NCBI GenBank assembly: GCA_022844135.1
Contig: JALHMG010000041.1
Coordinates: 1-46,664 of the forward strand
Length of the DNA stretch: 46,664 nt
Reading direction: 5' to 3'
DNA from: Lysobacterales bacterium
GTDB lineage: Bacteria; Pseudomonadota; Gammaproteobacteria; Xanthomonadales; SZUA-5
Part shown: positions 17,481 to 25,926 of the stretch, piece by piece
Layout: the number at the start of each line of letters is the position of its first letter
Position numbering within the stretch: the stretch's first letter is position 1
The notes under the pieces: model-generated
Seen by the model: only the letters and a program-made list of their open reading frames with translations
Told to the model about the DNA's origin: nothing
Databases searched by the model: none
Position numbers and translations under genes: made by a program

Positions 17481-17535
17481 ACGAATCATTCGCTTCACGA
17501 TGGGTGAAACATCCGCGCGGCCGACCGTCAAGCTT

Positions 17536-18005
17536 TTAGCCCGGATATTTCATGAGGGAACGCGGAAGATCGCGAAGGGTGAGAGAGGGCAAGCTTGCAT
17601 CGCATGCGATGCGCCCTCTCGAACGACTGGCGGCTGCGCCGCCAGGCCGGACCTTTGCGCCGGAATCGAGGCGGGAGGAGGGTGAGAGCGGGCAAGCTTG
17701 CGCCGCATGCGGCGCGCCCGCTCGAACGGGCGGCGGCTGCGCCGCCGCACCGGGCGGAATGGTTGACCCGGCCCGTCAGCGTAGCTGCCGGGCGCTCGGA
17801 GCATCGCGCGCTGCGCGCGCAAACGATGCCCCTCTCCCATTGCGACGACGAGCAACGAAGAGTCCGGCGCAAAGAACGAGCGAGGGCCGCGTTAGCGAGG
17901 AAATGGCCGCTGACAGTCTGTCATTTCGGTCAAGCCGTGGAATTCCTCGCCGTTACAACGAAATCAAGCCATTTCCTCGCGACCTCGTGAAATATCCGGG
18001 TTAGA
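17536..18005 (+). repeat. Modular hairpin repeat, complete copy 2 with terminal inverted repeats
   Basis: The left end TTAGCCCGGATATTTCAT and the right end (complement CTAACCCGGATATTTCAC) form imperfect terminal repeats matching at about 19 of 22 bases. Between them are several modules. Module A (17583-17620) has GAGAGGGC arms around the palindrome GCATCGCATGCGATGC; module B (17686-17723) has GAGCGGGC arms around GCGCCGCATGCGGCGC. Each is followed by an 8-bp hairpin with a TGC loop. Module C is a GCATCG stem around GCGCGC-TGC-GCGCGC (17801-17828), and a distal 12-13-bp pair joins GCGAGGAAATGGC to GCCATTTCCTCGC near the right end. No plausible protein is encoded. The layout resembles a MITE-like or structured non-coding element. 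Confidence 0.8.
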
Positions 18006-18090
18006 CCCGCCATCGATGACACGATCTGATGCGGCCCGATTTCAAGACGCGCGGTTAATCTTGGACGGCCTGGGGCCTTGGTACGAGCCG

Positions 18091-18720
18091 TCAGGGATTC
18101 AGAGGATCGTATCCGACATGCCGATTCAATTCTGTATCGAAGCGATTCAGCAGTTGCAGGAGCGTCTGCGCTTCCTCGACATAGCTGTGATAGTCGTATT
18201 GCCGCATCGCCATGACCCCGACACTGCTCGACGGCGGCAGGCGATCGTCGCGCAGCATCTGTCGCGCGTTGGGCAGAAACACGCATTGCAGCCAAAGCTC
18301 GAAGCTCGGCGCATCGAGATAAGACTGGATTTCGCCACTGGCGCAACGCGCCAAAAGATCCGGTGGATCGCTATGCCAGTAACCGATGCGGCGCATTTCA
18401 TTCTCAATCTCATCGAGCGTTGCGGCCATCTCGGCCCGTGCCGGTGCGCTGCTGGCGCCGCGATTCGGTTTGCGACTTCGGAAAATGCTGTTCGACGCCC
18501 ATTGCAGGACGCGATCTGCGCTCCATAGCAGCAGAAGCGCGGCGCCAGCGCCTGCGCCGGCGTAGATTCCAATGCGCACGCTGAGTGGCCACTCGGCCCC
18601 GGAAACGAAATGCAGCAACGGCGGCAGCGTAAAAATACAAACCAGGGCGGCGCCGAGTGCAATACGAAGAGCGCGACGAAAGCTTGCCGCAGCGACGCCA
18701 CGCCCGGCTGGGGGAACCAT
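18091..18720 (-). CDS. Membrane protein with C-terminal YqcC-like (DUF446) domain
   Basis: The ATG at 18720 gives 209 aa (a GTG lies one codon upstream). Two hydrophobic helices (about residues 19-39 and 49-69) precede a linker and a C-terminal domain that looks like YqcC/DUF446: E-I-E-N-E-M-R-R-I-G-Y-W, then F-E-L-W-L-Q-C-V-F-L-P-N-A-R, L-P-P-S-S-S-V, and a final helical segment. E. coli YqcC is a small soluble protein next to truC whose role is not established. The N-terminal membrane anchor is unusual for the family. It is monocistronic, flanked by repeats on both sides. The C-terminal match is good by motif; the function is unknown. Confidence 0.7.
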   Translation of the reverse strand: MVPPAGRGVAAASFRRALRIALGAALVCIFTLPPLLHFVSGAEWPLSVRIGIYAGAGAGAALLLLWSADRVLQWASNSIFRSRKPNRGASSAPARAEMAATLDEIENEMRRIGYWHSDPPDLLARCASGEIQSYLDAPSFELWLQCVFLPNARQMLRDDRLPPSSSVGVMAMRQYDYHSYVEEAQTLLQLLNRFDTELNRHVGYDPLNP

Positions 18721-18811
18721 CACGGAGAAACTCGCACAGGCGTGATCGTTTCAAATCCCGCTTCGGCGGGCTTTCGAAGCCCGCTGTAGCGAAGCTGAGG
18801 ATGGTTCGCGC

Positions 18812-18841
18812 ATGGATCAGGCACGTAGGCGCTTGATCCAT
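18812..18841. repeat. 30-nt hairpin with GTAG loop, relative of the 34-kb hairpin array
   Basis: ATGGATCA and TGATCCAT form the outer stem; inner bases GGCAC/GCGCT pair around a GTAG loop. The preceding GGATGGTTCGCGC matches the right arm of hairpin 2 at 34 kb, so this is a partial copy of the same array. It sits in the 267-bp gap between the YqcC-like and S8 peptidase genes. That gap also holds a CCCGC-TTCG-GCGGG hairpin at about 18766-18780. Confidence 0.75.
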
Positions 18842-18987
18842 CGCGTATCAGGGCAAGGCCGACAACTGCTGCTCTGTCGCCGCCCCTTGAATCAACGGGG
18901 CGGCGCAGAACCAAAGCCACTTCGATCGACGCTCGACTCAAGCGAAGCCGTTCGCCTCCTTGCGCTCGTTGCGGGCGCCGATGGCGC

Positions 18988-21900
18988 TCACGGGCCCGGC
19001 GGCGGAACGATGCGACGGCGGGAAACGGCAGTCGACGCGCTAGCGGTGTTGTTGCTGTTGTTACTGTCGTTCGTCGCGCCAGCGGTGACCGTTGCATTGA
19101 GCGTACCGCTGGCAGTGCTCCGGACAGTTGCGACGATGGTTGCAGTGCGCGTTGCGCTGGCAGGTACTGCGCCGGCCCACGTGCACACGACCGTTGCGCC
19201 ACCGCTACAGGTTCCACCGTCGCTAGCGACGGCCGACACGAAAATCGTCGGTGCCGGCAGGGGCAGCGAAATGCTTGCGCCGTTGGCGCTTGCTGGCCCG
19301 CTATTGGTCAGCGTCGCGACATAGGTCAGCGCCGCGCCGGGCGCCACTGGGTCAGGGCTGTCGCTCAGCGTTACGCTGACATCGCTCGTTGCCGTGCAAT
19401 TTGTGGCGCACACTGGCACCTGTGCCGTAACGCTGATGCTCCAGCTTACAAAAGAGCCAGAGTCGCCAGACAAATCATCCAAGACATACAGCGACCAGAT
19501 ACCGTTGGGGTTTGTCCCGTTGAATTCGCTCAATGCAGTACCGTACGGCGCTCCTGGGGCCGGCGCGTTAAAAGTGTCGGCACCGATAGCGTTGATGTTG
19601 GTTGGGCGGAACGTCCCCGAAACCAATGGGCCAGCGTCCGGCATCGCGCTGGCCGCGCTGTCGCGTAAGTTGAGGCTCACGTTCGCCACGTCGCCTGGAC
19701 CGCCCACATCCGACATAATGATCACGCGCTGGCCGCCCGGCCCAACCAACAGTACGTCGACATCATCCGGGAATGTGTGCGTGAAGCCGTTCAATGTGAC
19801 CACCACTTCCGATACCGTCCCGCTCATACCGCTCACCGAGATGTTGCTGGGGTAGGGGTTGGCGGTTCCCACACCTGGGATCACGATGGGAACGGTGTTG
19901 GAAAAACTGAGCGTAGCGTTCGCCGCTGCTCCCAGCGTGAAATTGAAGCTTACGGTTCCGAGATTGAGCGGGCCATCCTGCAGGGCCAGCGTTGCCGTGA
20001 TCGTGCCGCCGCAACTGCCACTGGCGGTAAAAGTAAAGGGGCGCGTTACAGCGGCGCCGCCGGCGACCACGCTGCCATAGGACTGAGCAGCGCTCGGCGA
20101 GCCGACGCCGCCGCCGCTTTGCAGCGTAGCGACGAGGTTGGTCGTGTTCGCCAAACCAACGTTCTGCAACGAGAAATCCACGGTGACCACTTCGGTCGGA
20201 TCGATCGCCCCGTTGTTTGGTGTGCAACTGCCAGTCGCCAAACTGGCGCCTGCTGTGGATATCACCGGCAGGCTCCCTGCGTTGGCGTTGTGGACGACCA
20301 AGGCGTAGTGCTGATCGGTGGCATCGGCATTGCCGAGCACACCATCGCCATTGAGCGCGGTGGCTCGAACCCTGACCGAAATCGGCGAACCCGCAGCCGT
20401 TCCAGCTGGCAGCAGGACCTGCTCGACGTTGTTGCGCGTATCTGCGATGCCGCCCGCGGTACTCACCCCGGCAGCAAAGACGTTGCCTCGGTAGGTGTTG
20501 CCGCCGACAGACACCTCCAGATCGAGGTTGTTGACCAACGCCGGATCGGCAACGGCGGGCGGATCGGTCCAGACCAGCGACACCCGTATCGGCGCAGCTG
20601 TCGACGCCACGGTGCCGACAAAGGTACTGGCGTTGCCGACATTCTGCAGCGTCGTGGTTTGATCGATGTATTGCGTGGCGATTCCGGTATTCAGGACGCG
20701 ACGGAGATTGACGCGCCCCCAGCCCTCAGTGCCATTGGGTATGGCCGCAGCAGTAGTGCTGCCGGTCATCTCGGTGGCCCCGTTCAACAGCGCGGCCTTG
20801 ACCATCGCCGGCGATGGATTGGCGCCGGCATTTCCCATTTTCCACCACTGCGTGAACAGCGCCGCGGCGCCCGCGACTTGAGGCGCGGCGTGCGAAGTGC
20901 CGCTGCTCCAGCGATGATTCGCGTCGATGTTGCCGAACAAGACATCTGGCCCGGAACGTCCGCCGGTGACTCCCTGTCCGGGGGCCGTGATGTCAGGTTT
21001 CACTCGACCATCGGCCGCCAGCCCGCGCGATGAAAAGTCCGACACTTCTTCCAGATTGTTTGCAGCAGGGTCGATTTCTGTGCGCAAGTTGTCCGATGAG
21101 GCAACCGTAATCACGTTCTTGGCAACTTTGGGACGCGTGAGGCCGTTCGTCCCTTGATTCCCGGCCGAGAAGATAATGCTCAGCGGATCGATGCTCGCTG
21201 CGGAGGACGCGTCGCGCACGAAACCGTCGAACTGCGCGGCAAGCGCGTCATACGCATTGCCGTTCGTTCCCGAGCCCCAGCTGTTGTTGCTCAGGTTACT
21301 GATAACGCCATTCGGGCCAGGGGTCGTCACCGCGTCGTTCGCGGTGTCGGCCTCCAGGCCTGAGTAGCCGAATCGCAAAAACGGAATATTGACGATGTGC
21401 GCGTTCGGCGCGATGCCTAGACCATAGTTGTAGCCAGTGGGATCGAGCGTCGAGAACGGCGCAGTGCCGGCAATGATGCTCGCCTGCAGGTGTCCGTGGC
21501 CTTGTGCGCCAGCGGTTGCGCCGCGCAGCGGTCCGTTCACGGTGTTTGCGTTAGTCACGTAAAAACCACCATCGCCGGGAATGCCAACGCCATCGTCGAC
21601 AACCGCCACCGTCACGCCGATGCCAGTCACGCCGAACTGCGTCAGTGGGTTGTAACCAGGCGCGTTCAGCACATTTCCGACGAAATTGCCGGCCACGATT
21701 TGCGCCGCGCGTTCGTCTTCGCGGGTCGGCGCGATGTACGGATCGATGGCAATCACACCCGGCAATGCCGAAACGGGCTTCAGATCCTCCGGCGCCAGGA
21801 ACACCCGCAGTACGTTGAAGTAGTTGTTGGGCAGGATCGCCTGGGAGATCACTTCTGGCTGTGAGCCAAGCTGCTCAACCGTCTGACGCACCGATTCCAG

Positions 21901-22566
21901 ACTGAAGCTCTCCAGCACAGCGATGTCGTAAGGCGCCTTAGTACTCTTGCCGAAGTTGCCCGAGGGTTTGTCGCTCTCCGCCGCAAACACCCAATCGAGT
22001 GCAGGCGCGAGCTTGGCAGCGGCCGGCAGCACGCCCACCCAGCGTACCGTTGACAGATCGGCGGCGGCCTCAACGGCGCTGCGCCGAGCCTTCACCAGAA
22101 ACGCCTGCTGCGGAAGGTACTGCAATACGTCCAGACCGCGCTTGCTCAGATCGGCCAGCGTTGCATCGCTCGCCGGCGCTGCGAGTTGCAACACAAACAC
22201 AGCTTCGCTGTCGGTCTTGACCCCGGCACAAGCGGCTCGCACAGCGTCGGGAACGTCGCTGGCCGGATCGAAACTGAGATTGCGCAACTCGATGCGCGTG
22301 TCCAGCGGCCGCACGCGGCTTTCGATGAACTGCCCAGGCAACGCCTGGCGCCCGGCTTTGGCGAGACCCGACACGACCACATAATGGCCATGATCGGCCA
22401 CGACTGGACCCAAAGACTTGGCAAATGCGCGATCTGCCGCAGTGGTTGTCTCAACGACGCTGAGCTGCTTCAGCGACGCAACAGGCGGCGCGCACAAATT
22501 TCCGCCCGCCGCTGTTGAACTTACCAGTACCACCAATCCGCCAATCCACCATCGCAACTGAACCAT
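18988..22566 (-). CDS. Secreted S8 (subtilisin-like) serine peptidase with P and DUF11 domains
   Basis: This 1192-aa protein has a signal peptide (MVQLRWWIGGLVVLVSSTAAGG) and a propeptide-like region to about residue 285. The S8 domain carries the triad D324 (VAVVDDGV), H357 (GHGHLQASIIAG) and S558 (SSGTSHAAPQVAG), with the oxyanion asparagine in FSAGNQG. Next come beta-sandwich segments, a proprotein-convertase-type P domain (about residues 880-1035, with F-P-D-D-V-D-V-L-L-V-G-P-G-G and N-G-I-W-S-L-Y-V-x-D), and a C-terminal DUF11 repeat (SDVSVTLSDSPDPVAPG onward). It is expected to be an extracellular protease with cell-surface or matrix-binding tails. It stands alone on the minus strand. 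The domain calls are firm; the substrate is unknown. Confidence 0.92.
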   Translation of the reverse strand: MVQLRWWIGGLVVLVSSTAAGGNLCAPPVASLKQLSVVETTTAADRAFAKSLGPVVADHGHYVVVSGLAKAGRQALPGQFIESRVRPLDTRIELRNLSFDPASDVPDAVRAACAGVKTDSEAVFVLQLAAPASDATLADLSKRGLDVLQYLPQQAFLVKARRSAVEAAADLSTVRWVGVLPAAAKLAPALDWVFAAESDKPSGNFGKSTKAPYDIAVLESFSLESVRQTVEQLGSQPEVISQAILPNNYFNVLRVFLAPEDLKPVSALPGVIAIDPYIAPTREDERAAQIVAGNFVGNVLNAPGYNPLTQFGVTGIGVTVAVVDDGVGIPGDGGFYVTNANTVNGPLRGATAGAQGHGHLQASIIAGTAPFSTLDPTGYNYGLGIAPNAHIVNIPFLRFGYSGLEADTANDAVTTPGPNGVISNLSNNSWGSGTNGNAYDALAAQFDGFVRDASSAASIDPLSIIFSAGNQGTNGLTRPKVAKNVITVASSDNLRTEIDPAANNLEEVSDFSSRGLAADGRVKPDITAPGQGVTGGRSGPDVLFGNIDANHRWSSGTSHAAPQVAGAAALFTQWWKMGNAGANPSPAMVKAALLNGATEMTGSTTAAAIPNGTEGWGRVNLRRVLNTGIATQYIDQTTTLQNVGNASTFVGTVASTAAPIRVSLVWTDPPAVADPALVNNLDLEVSVGGNTYRGNVFAAGVSTAGGIADTRNNVEQVLLPAGTAAGSPISVRVRATALNGDGVLGNADATDQHYALVVHNANAGSLPVISTAGASLATGSCTPNNGAIDPTEVVTVDFSLQNVGLANTTNLVATLQSGGGVGSPSAAQSYGSVVAGGAAVTRPFTFTASGSCGGTITATLALQDGPLNLGTVSFNFTLGAAANATLSFSNTVPIVIPGVGTANPYPSNISVSGMSGTVSEVVVTLNGFTHTFPDDVDVLLVGPGGQRVIIMSDVGGPGDVANVSLNLRDSAASAMPDAGPLVSGTFRPTNINAIGADTFNAPAPGAPYGTALSEFNGTNPNGIWSLYVLDDLSGDSGSFVSWSISVTAQVPVCATNCTATSDVSVTLSDSPDPVAPGAALTYVATLTNSGPASANGASISLPLPAPTIFVSAVASDGGTCSGGATVVCTWAGAVPASATRTATIVATVRSTASGTLNATVTAGATNDSNNSNNTASASTAVSRRRIVPPPGP

Positions 22567-22948
22567 CGCATCACCCCCTGATTGTGATTGATGTCTAGGA
22601 TATGCGGTTGACGATCACGATGTCGCGAAGATTTGGCCAAGCCAAGGCAATAAAGTTGACGGCGCAGGGGCAAAATCCCGCGCGCGGTCGGGCTTGCCGA
22701 GTGGCCGTTTCGATTCAGCGCGTCCACCGGCGGCGCAAACAGTTCGTCAGCCGACACCGACGCAGCAACCAGAGCAGCCCCCCCCCGAACCACCATCGTC
22801 CTGAATTCACCGAAAACACGCCCTTTTCTGTCACGCCTGAATGATGGCGCGGGAGTTCCATAACCCAAGTACAGCTGCAGTCGCTGTTGCCAGTTCGGCC
22901 GAGGACTGTCCTAATACATGGCGAGCTTCGGCCCCAAGACCTGACGAC
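22567..22948. other. Intergenic region between divergent S8 peptidase and GT2 genes
   Basis: These 382 bases hold no convincing gene; short frames through it lack initiation context and conserved sequence. It must contain both divergent promoters. A poly-C run near 22780 is the only simple repeat I see. Confidence 0.6.
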
Positions 22949-23731
22949 ATGTCCAACGCTTTGCACCCCAAGTTGCCACTGAGCGGCGTCGTCATTGCGT
23001 GTAACGAAGCGGATCGAATAACGCGGTGCGTAGCCTCGTTGGTCGCCGTATGCGACGAGGTGCTGGTGCTCGATTCGGGATCGAGCGATGACACCATCAA
23101 GCTCGCGCAAGCTGCCGGCGCACGCGTCGAGCATCAACCCTGGTTGGGGTTCGCAGAGCAGCAGAACGCAGTCATCGCGCGCGCGCGGCATCCCTGGGTG
23201 CTGTTGCTGCATGCGGACGAATGGCTTCGCGAGGGCGCCAGCGAGGCGCTGCGAGAGTTATTCGCAGCGGCGAATGGTCCGGCGCCGATCGAATCGGCGG
23301 ACATCTGGCAGCTCCGACGTACGACGCATTTTCTGGGCAAGGCTCTGCGATTCGGCGGCTGGGGCGATGAGAAAATCATGCGACTGATGCGCAACGATGT
23401 GCGCTTCCTGCCATCGCAGATTCATGAGCGTGTCGACAAGGCGGGCAAACGCTCACAGCTGAGCGCGATACGAGTCGATCACGACACCGCGCGTTCATAT
23501 CCAGAGTACTACCAAAAACTGCAGCGCTACGCGGAGCTTTGGGCCGGGCAAAACCGCGCGCGGGGCAAACAGGCGGCGGCGTGGTCGCCGCTCGTGCACG
23601 CCTTTGGCTACATCGTCAAGAACATTTTGTTGCGCGGTGGCATCCTCGATGGTGTTCAGGGCTGGCGTTACCACTACTGCCACCTGTGCTACGTTTATCG
23701 GAAGTACCAATTGCTACGCTCGGCGAAGTAG
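22949..23731 (+). CDS. Family 2 glycosyltransferase (WaaE/KdtX-like)
   Basis: This 260-aa cytoplasmic or membrane-associated enzyme transfers a sugar from a nucleotide donor. It shows the GT2 start (L-S-G-V-V-I-A-C-N-E-A-D-R-I) and D-E-V-L-V-L-D-S-G-S-S-D-D-T. The metal-binding acidic motif is L-L-H-A-D-E-W, followed by F-G-G-W-G-D-E-K-I-M-R-L and H-E-R-V. This set is typical of the WaaE/KdtX branch, which adds a hexose to the inner core of lipopolysaccharide. No other LPS genes are adjacent, so the acceptor is inferred from family only. The ATG at 22949 is favoured because conserved sequence begins about ten residues later. It ends 15 bp from a convergent gene. Confidence 0.87.
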   Translation: MSNALHPKLPLSGVVIACNEADRITRCVASLVAVCDEVLVLDSGSSDDTIKLAQAAGARVEHQPWLGFAEQQNAVIARARHPWVLLLHADEWLREGASEALRELFAAANGPAPIESADIWQLRRTTHFLGKALRFGGWGDEKIMRLMRNDVRFLPSQIHERVDKAGKRSQLSAIRVDHDTARSYPEYYQKLQRYAELWAGQNRARGKQAAAWSPLVHAFGYIVKNILLRGGILDGVQGWRYHYCHLCYVYRKYQLLRSAK

Positions 23732-23746
23732 CCGAAGCGCTGCGAA

Positions 23747-25210
23747 CTACTCGAAGCCATTGGCAAACACGCCGTTGTTGCCATTGCGCATGATCAGTAC
23801 CACGTCGTCGACCTCGTCGGCGAGCATCATGTCGAGATCGCCGTCGTTGTCGATGTCGTAGAGCGAGGCGCAGGAGGCGTTGGCGGTGGCCATGATCTGG
23901 CTGATCTGGGTGAAACCGCCGACACCGTTGTTGCGCAGCACATACCAGCGCGAGGCGCCGTAACTGGACGTCACCCAATCCAGATCGCCATCGCCATCGA
24001 GATCGCCCAGATCGCTGGCTACCATCTGGCCGTTGAACGCATACGTTGTTGCTGCCGATAAACCGCCGCTGCCATTGCCGAGCAGGATCGCGCCGTTGTT
24101 GCTTTGGCCGTTCACCGACGCTACGTCGAGGTGGCCGTCGCCGTTGACATCGCCGAGCACGAGTTTCCACAGCAGGCCGCCGCCTGCGACGTTGGCGCTG
24201 CTGGTGAAGGAGCCATTGCCGTTACCGACGAGTACGATCACGCGGTTATCGTTGCGCGTGCCGACCACCAGATCCATGATGCCGTCGCTGTTCATATCGC
24301 CCGTCGCCAACGCATATTCGCCGTTGCCGCCCGAGTTGAAATCGACGCGATTGCCAAACACGCCGCTGCCGTTGTTGGTGAGGATCGAGAGCGTGTTTCC
24401 GATCTCGGTGGCGACCACCAGATCGCTATCGGCATCGCCGTCGATATCCAGCGCTGCGATGCCATGCGGCGTATCGGCTACGGGCACTTGCGCCAGCACA
24501 TTGAAGCGGCCGTTGCCCAAACCTAAGGCCACCGAAATCGAATCGCTGCTGGTATTGCTGGTGACGATGTCGATCAAGCCATCGTTGTTGAAATCGCCGA
24601 GCTCACTGGGACTGGCCTCCAATCCGATCGCCGGTGGCGGCACCAGCACCGGACCGAGCAGACCCGTGCCATCGGCGCGATTCAGCATCACGCGCAAGTC
24701 GGCGCTGATTTCGTTGATCGCCACGTAGTCGACCCAGTTGTCCCGATTGAGATCGGCAAACGCGCCGCCGTACAGCCTGGTGAGCGCAGACGAAGTGCGC
24801 ACCGAGACGTTGTCGATCTGGGTGAAGCTTGCAGTCGCGGTGCCAGCGCGCACCGTGAACGAGTAGCCGTAGCCAGCCTGGCGAAGCGGCGTATTGTCGG
24901 CGCCGCGCACGCTATTGGCCAATTGGATCCCGACTACCTCGCCTGGGAAGAAAGCTTGCGCTGGCACGAAGTTCAGCCGCGTATTTCCGGCGCTGAAACT
25001 CAAGGTGCCGGCCACCGGACCGCGCTGTTGGCCGAACACACGAAAACTCAGCGCAGTGATCGTTGTCGGATCCAGCGGGCGATCGAAGTCGATGCTGAGC
25101 GCTACGTCTGGCGCCTGGTTGAGGGCATTGCGCGCCGGCAAGTGGCTGGATACCGAAAGTGCGTGCGCACAAGGCGCCAGAAAGAGCGAAAGCAGAACGA
25201 TCAGGCGCAT
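23747..25210 (-). CDS. Secreted seven-repeat VCBS/FG-GAP propeller protein with Ig-like domain
   Basis: From the ATG at 25210 it has 487 aa with a signal peptide (MRLIVLLSLFLAPCAHA). Residues about 20-125 look like an SbsA-type Ig-like domain (F-D-R-P-L-D-P-T-T-I). Then come seven calcium-loop repeats of D-x-[ND]-x-D-G type (such as GDFNNDGLIDIV, GDVNGDGHLDVA, GDLDGDGDLDWV and YDIDNDGDLDMM), enough for a closed seven-bladed beta-propeller. It ends GVFANGFE, the same terminal pattern as the FG-GAP protein at 40.5 kb, possibly a sorting tag. It is extracellular or at the surface, and the ligand is unknown. It is probably followed in transcription by nothing, since the next gene is convergent. 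Confidence 0.87.
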   Translation of the reverse strand: MRLIVLLSLFLAPCAHALSVSSHLPARNALNQAPDVALSIDFDRPLDPTTITALSFRVFGQQRGPVAGTLSFSAGNTRLNFVPAQAFFPGEVVGIQLANSVRGADNTPLRQAGYGYSFTVRAGTATASFTQIDNVSVRTSSALTRLYGGAFADLNRDNWVDYVAINEISADLRVMLNRADGTGLLGPVLVPPPAIGLEASPSELGDFNNDGLIDIVTSNTSSDSISVALGLGNGRFNVLAQVPVADTPHGIAALDIDGDADSDLVVATEIGNTLSILTNNGSGVFGNRVDFNSGGNGEYALATGDMNSDGIMDLVVGTRNDNRVIVLVGNGNGSFTSSANVAGGGLLWKLVLGDVNGDGHLDVASVNGQSNNGAILLGNGSGGLSAATTYAFNGQMVASDLGDLDGDGDLDWVTSSYGASRWYVLRNNGVGGFTQISQIMATANASCASLYDIDNDGDLDMMLADEVDDVVLIMRNGNNGVFANGFE

Positions 25211-25313
25211 CTTGCATCTTCCCCGCGACCGGCTTGCGCCGACGCATTGGCTGCCCCCTGCCGATATAGATTCGAGCAAATGCCGATCTGCAAACCGTGT
25301 TTACGCGCACGCT

Positions 25314-25829
25314 TCAGCGTAGCGATTCGAAATTGCCCAGGAATTGCCGGTCGGTTCGCGTGGCGGGCGTGCTGCCGCGCATGATGGAACCCAACGCGAC
25401 CCAGTCGTTCATCAGCGCTTGCAGGTCAAGACCGGTGGGCGTTGGGCCCGGCGGCATGCGCGGAATAATCGCGTCGGGCGTTCCCGCGTTGCTGCAGTTG
25501 ATGCGCAGGAACACCAGGCTCTGCTGCGGACTGCCCGGCACGATTCGGCGGAATCCGGGGTAGCCGGATTCTGCGCCGGACTCGTCGATGCCCAGCATGC
25601 TCTCTTTGGCATTCTCGACGAGCACGTTGAAATTTCCGAGACTGATGCTCGTGTGGCAAGACGCGCAGCGTTGCTCAAGCAGCGGCTGAATGTCGGCAAA
25701 AAAGTCGACGTTGTAGTTGATCGGCACCGGTGCCAGCGATTCGCAGCCTTCTGCTTTGCTCGGCGGCGACCAGGCGCTGAGGTCTGCAGCAACACAAAGC
25801 AGCAACACCGCGGTCGATATCCGACGCAT
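25314..25829 (-). CDS. Secreted mono-haem c-type cytochrome-like protein
   Basis: This 171-aa protein has a signal peptide (MRRISTAVLLLCVAADLSA). F-A-D-I-Q-P-L-L-E-Q-R-C-A-S-C-H gives one haem site (C55, C58, H59), followed by P-G-S-P-Q-Q-S-L-V-F-L-R-I and R-M-P-P-G, ending in L-x-x-L-M-N-D-W-V-A-L-G. That order fits the cytochrome C domain often found at the start of planctomycete-type (PSCyt1) proteins and in many gammaproteobacteria; M in the R-M-P motif is the likely sixth ligand. It is periplasmic. It lies 103 bp upstream of the propeller gene on the same strand, so they may be co-transcribed. Confidence 0.8.
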   Translation of the reverse strand: MRRISTAVLLLCVAADLSAWSPPSKAEGCESLAPVPINYNVDFFADIQPLLEQRCASCHTSISLGNFNVLVENAKESMLGIDESGAESGYPGFRRIVPGSPQQSLVFLRINCSNAGTPDAIIPRMPPGPTPTGLDLQALMNDWVALGSIMRGSTPATRTDRQFLGNFESLR

Positions 25830-25926
25830 GGCTCAGCTCCCGAATCAAAATCGATGACCGATCTTATTCCAGGCGGGTTATCAGCAACTGCGCAATGGTC
25901 CACGACAAAGACGCGCCGACGAGCGC

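Noticed and set aside
17550-17855. Small frames of about 100 codons within the modular repeat
   Set aside because: They exist on several frames and both strands and translate palindromic repeat sequence.
19777-21033. 418-codon plus-strand frame inside the S8 peptidase gene
   Set aside because: It is antisense to conserved S8 and P-domain sequence.
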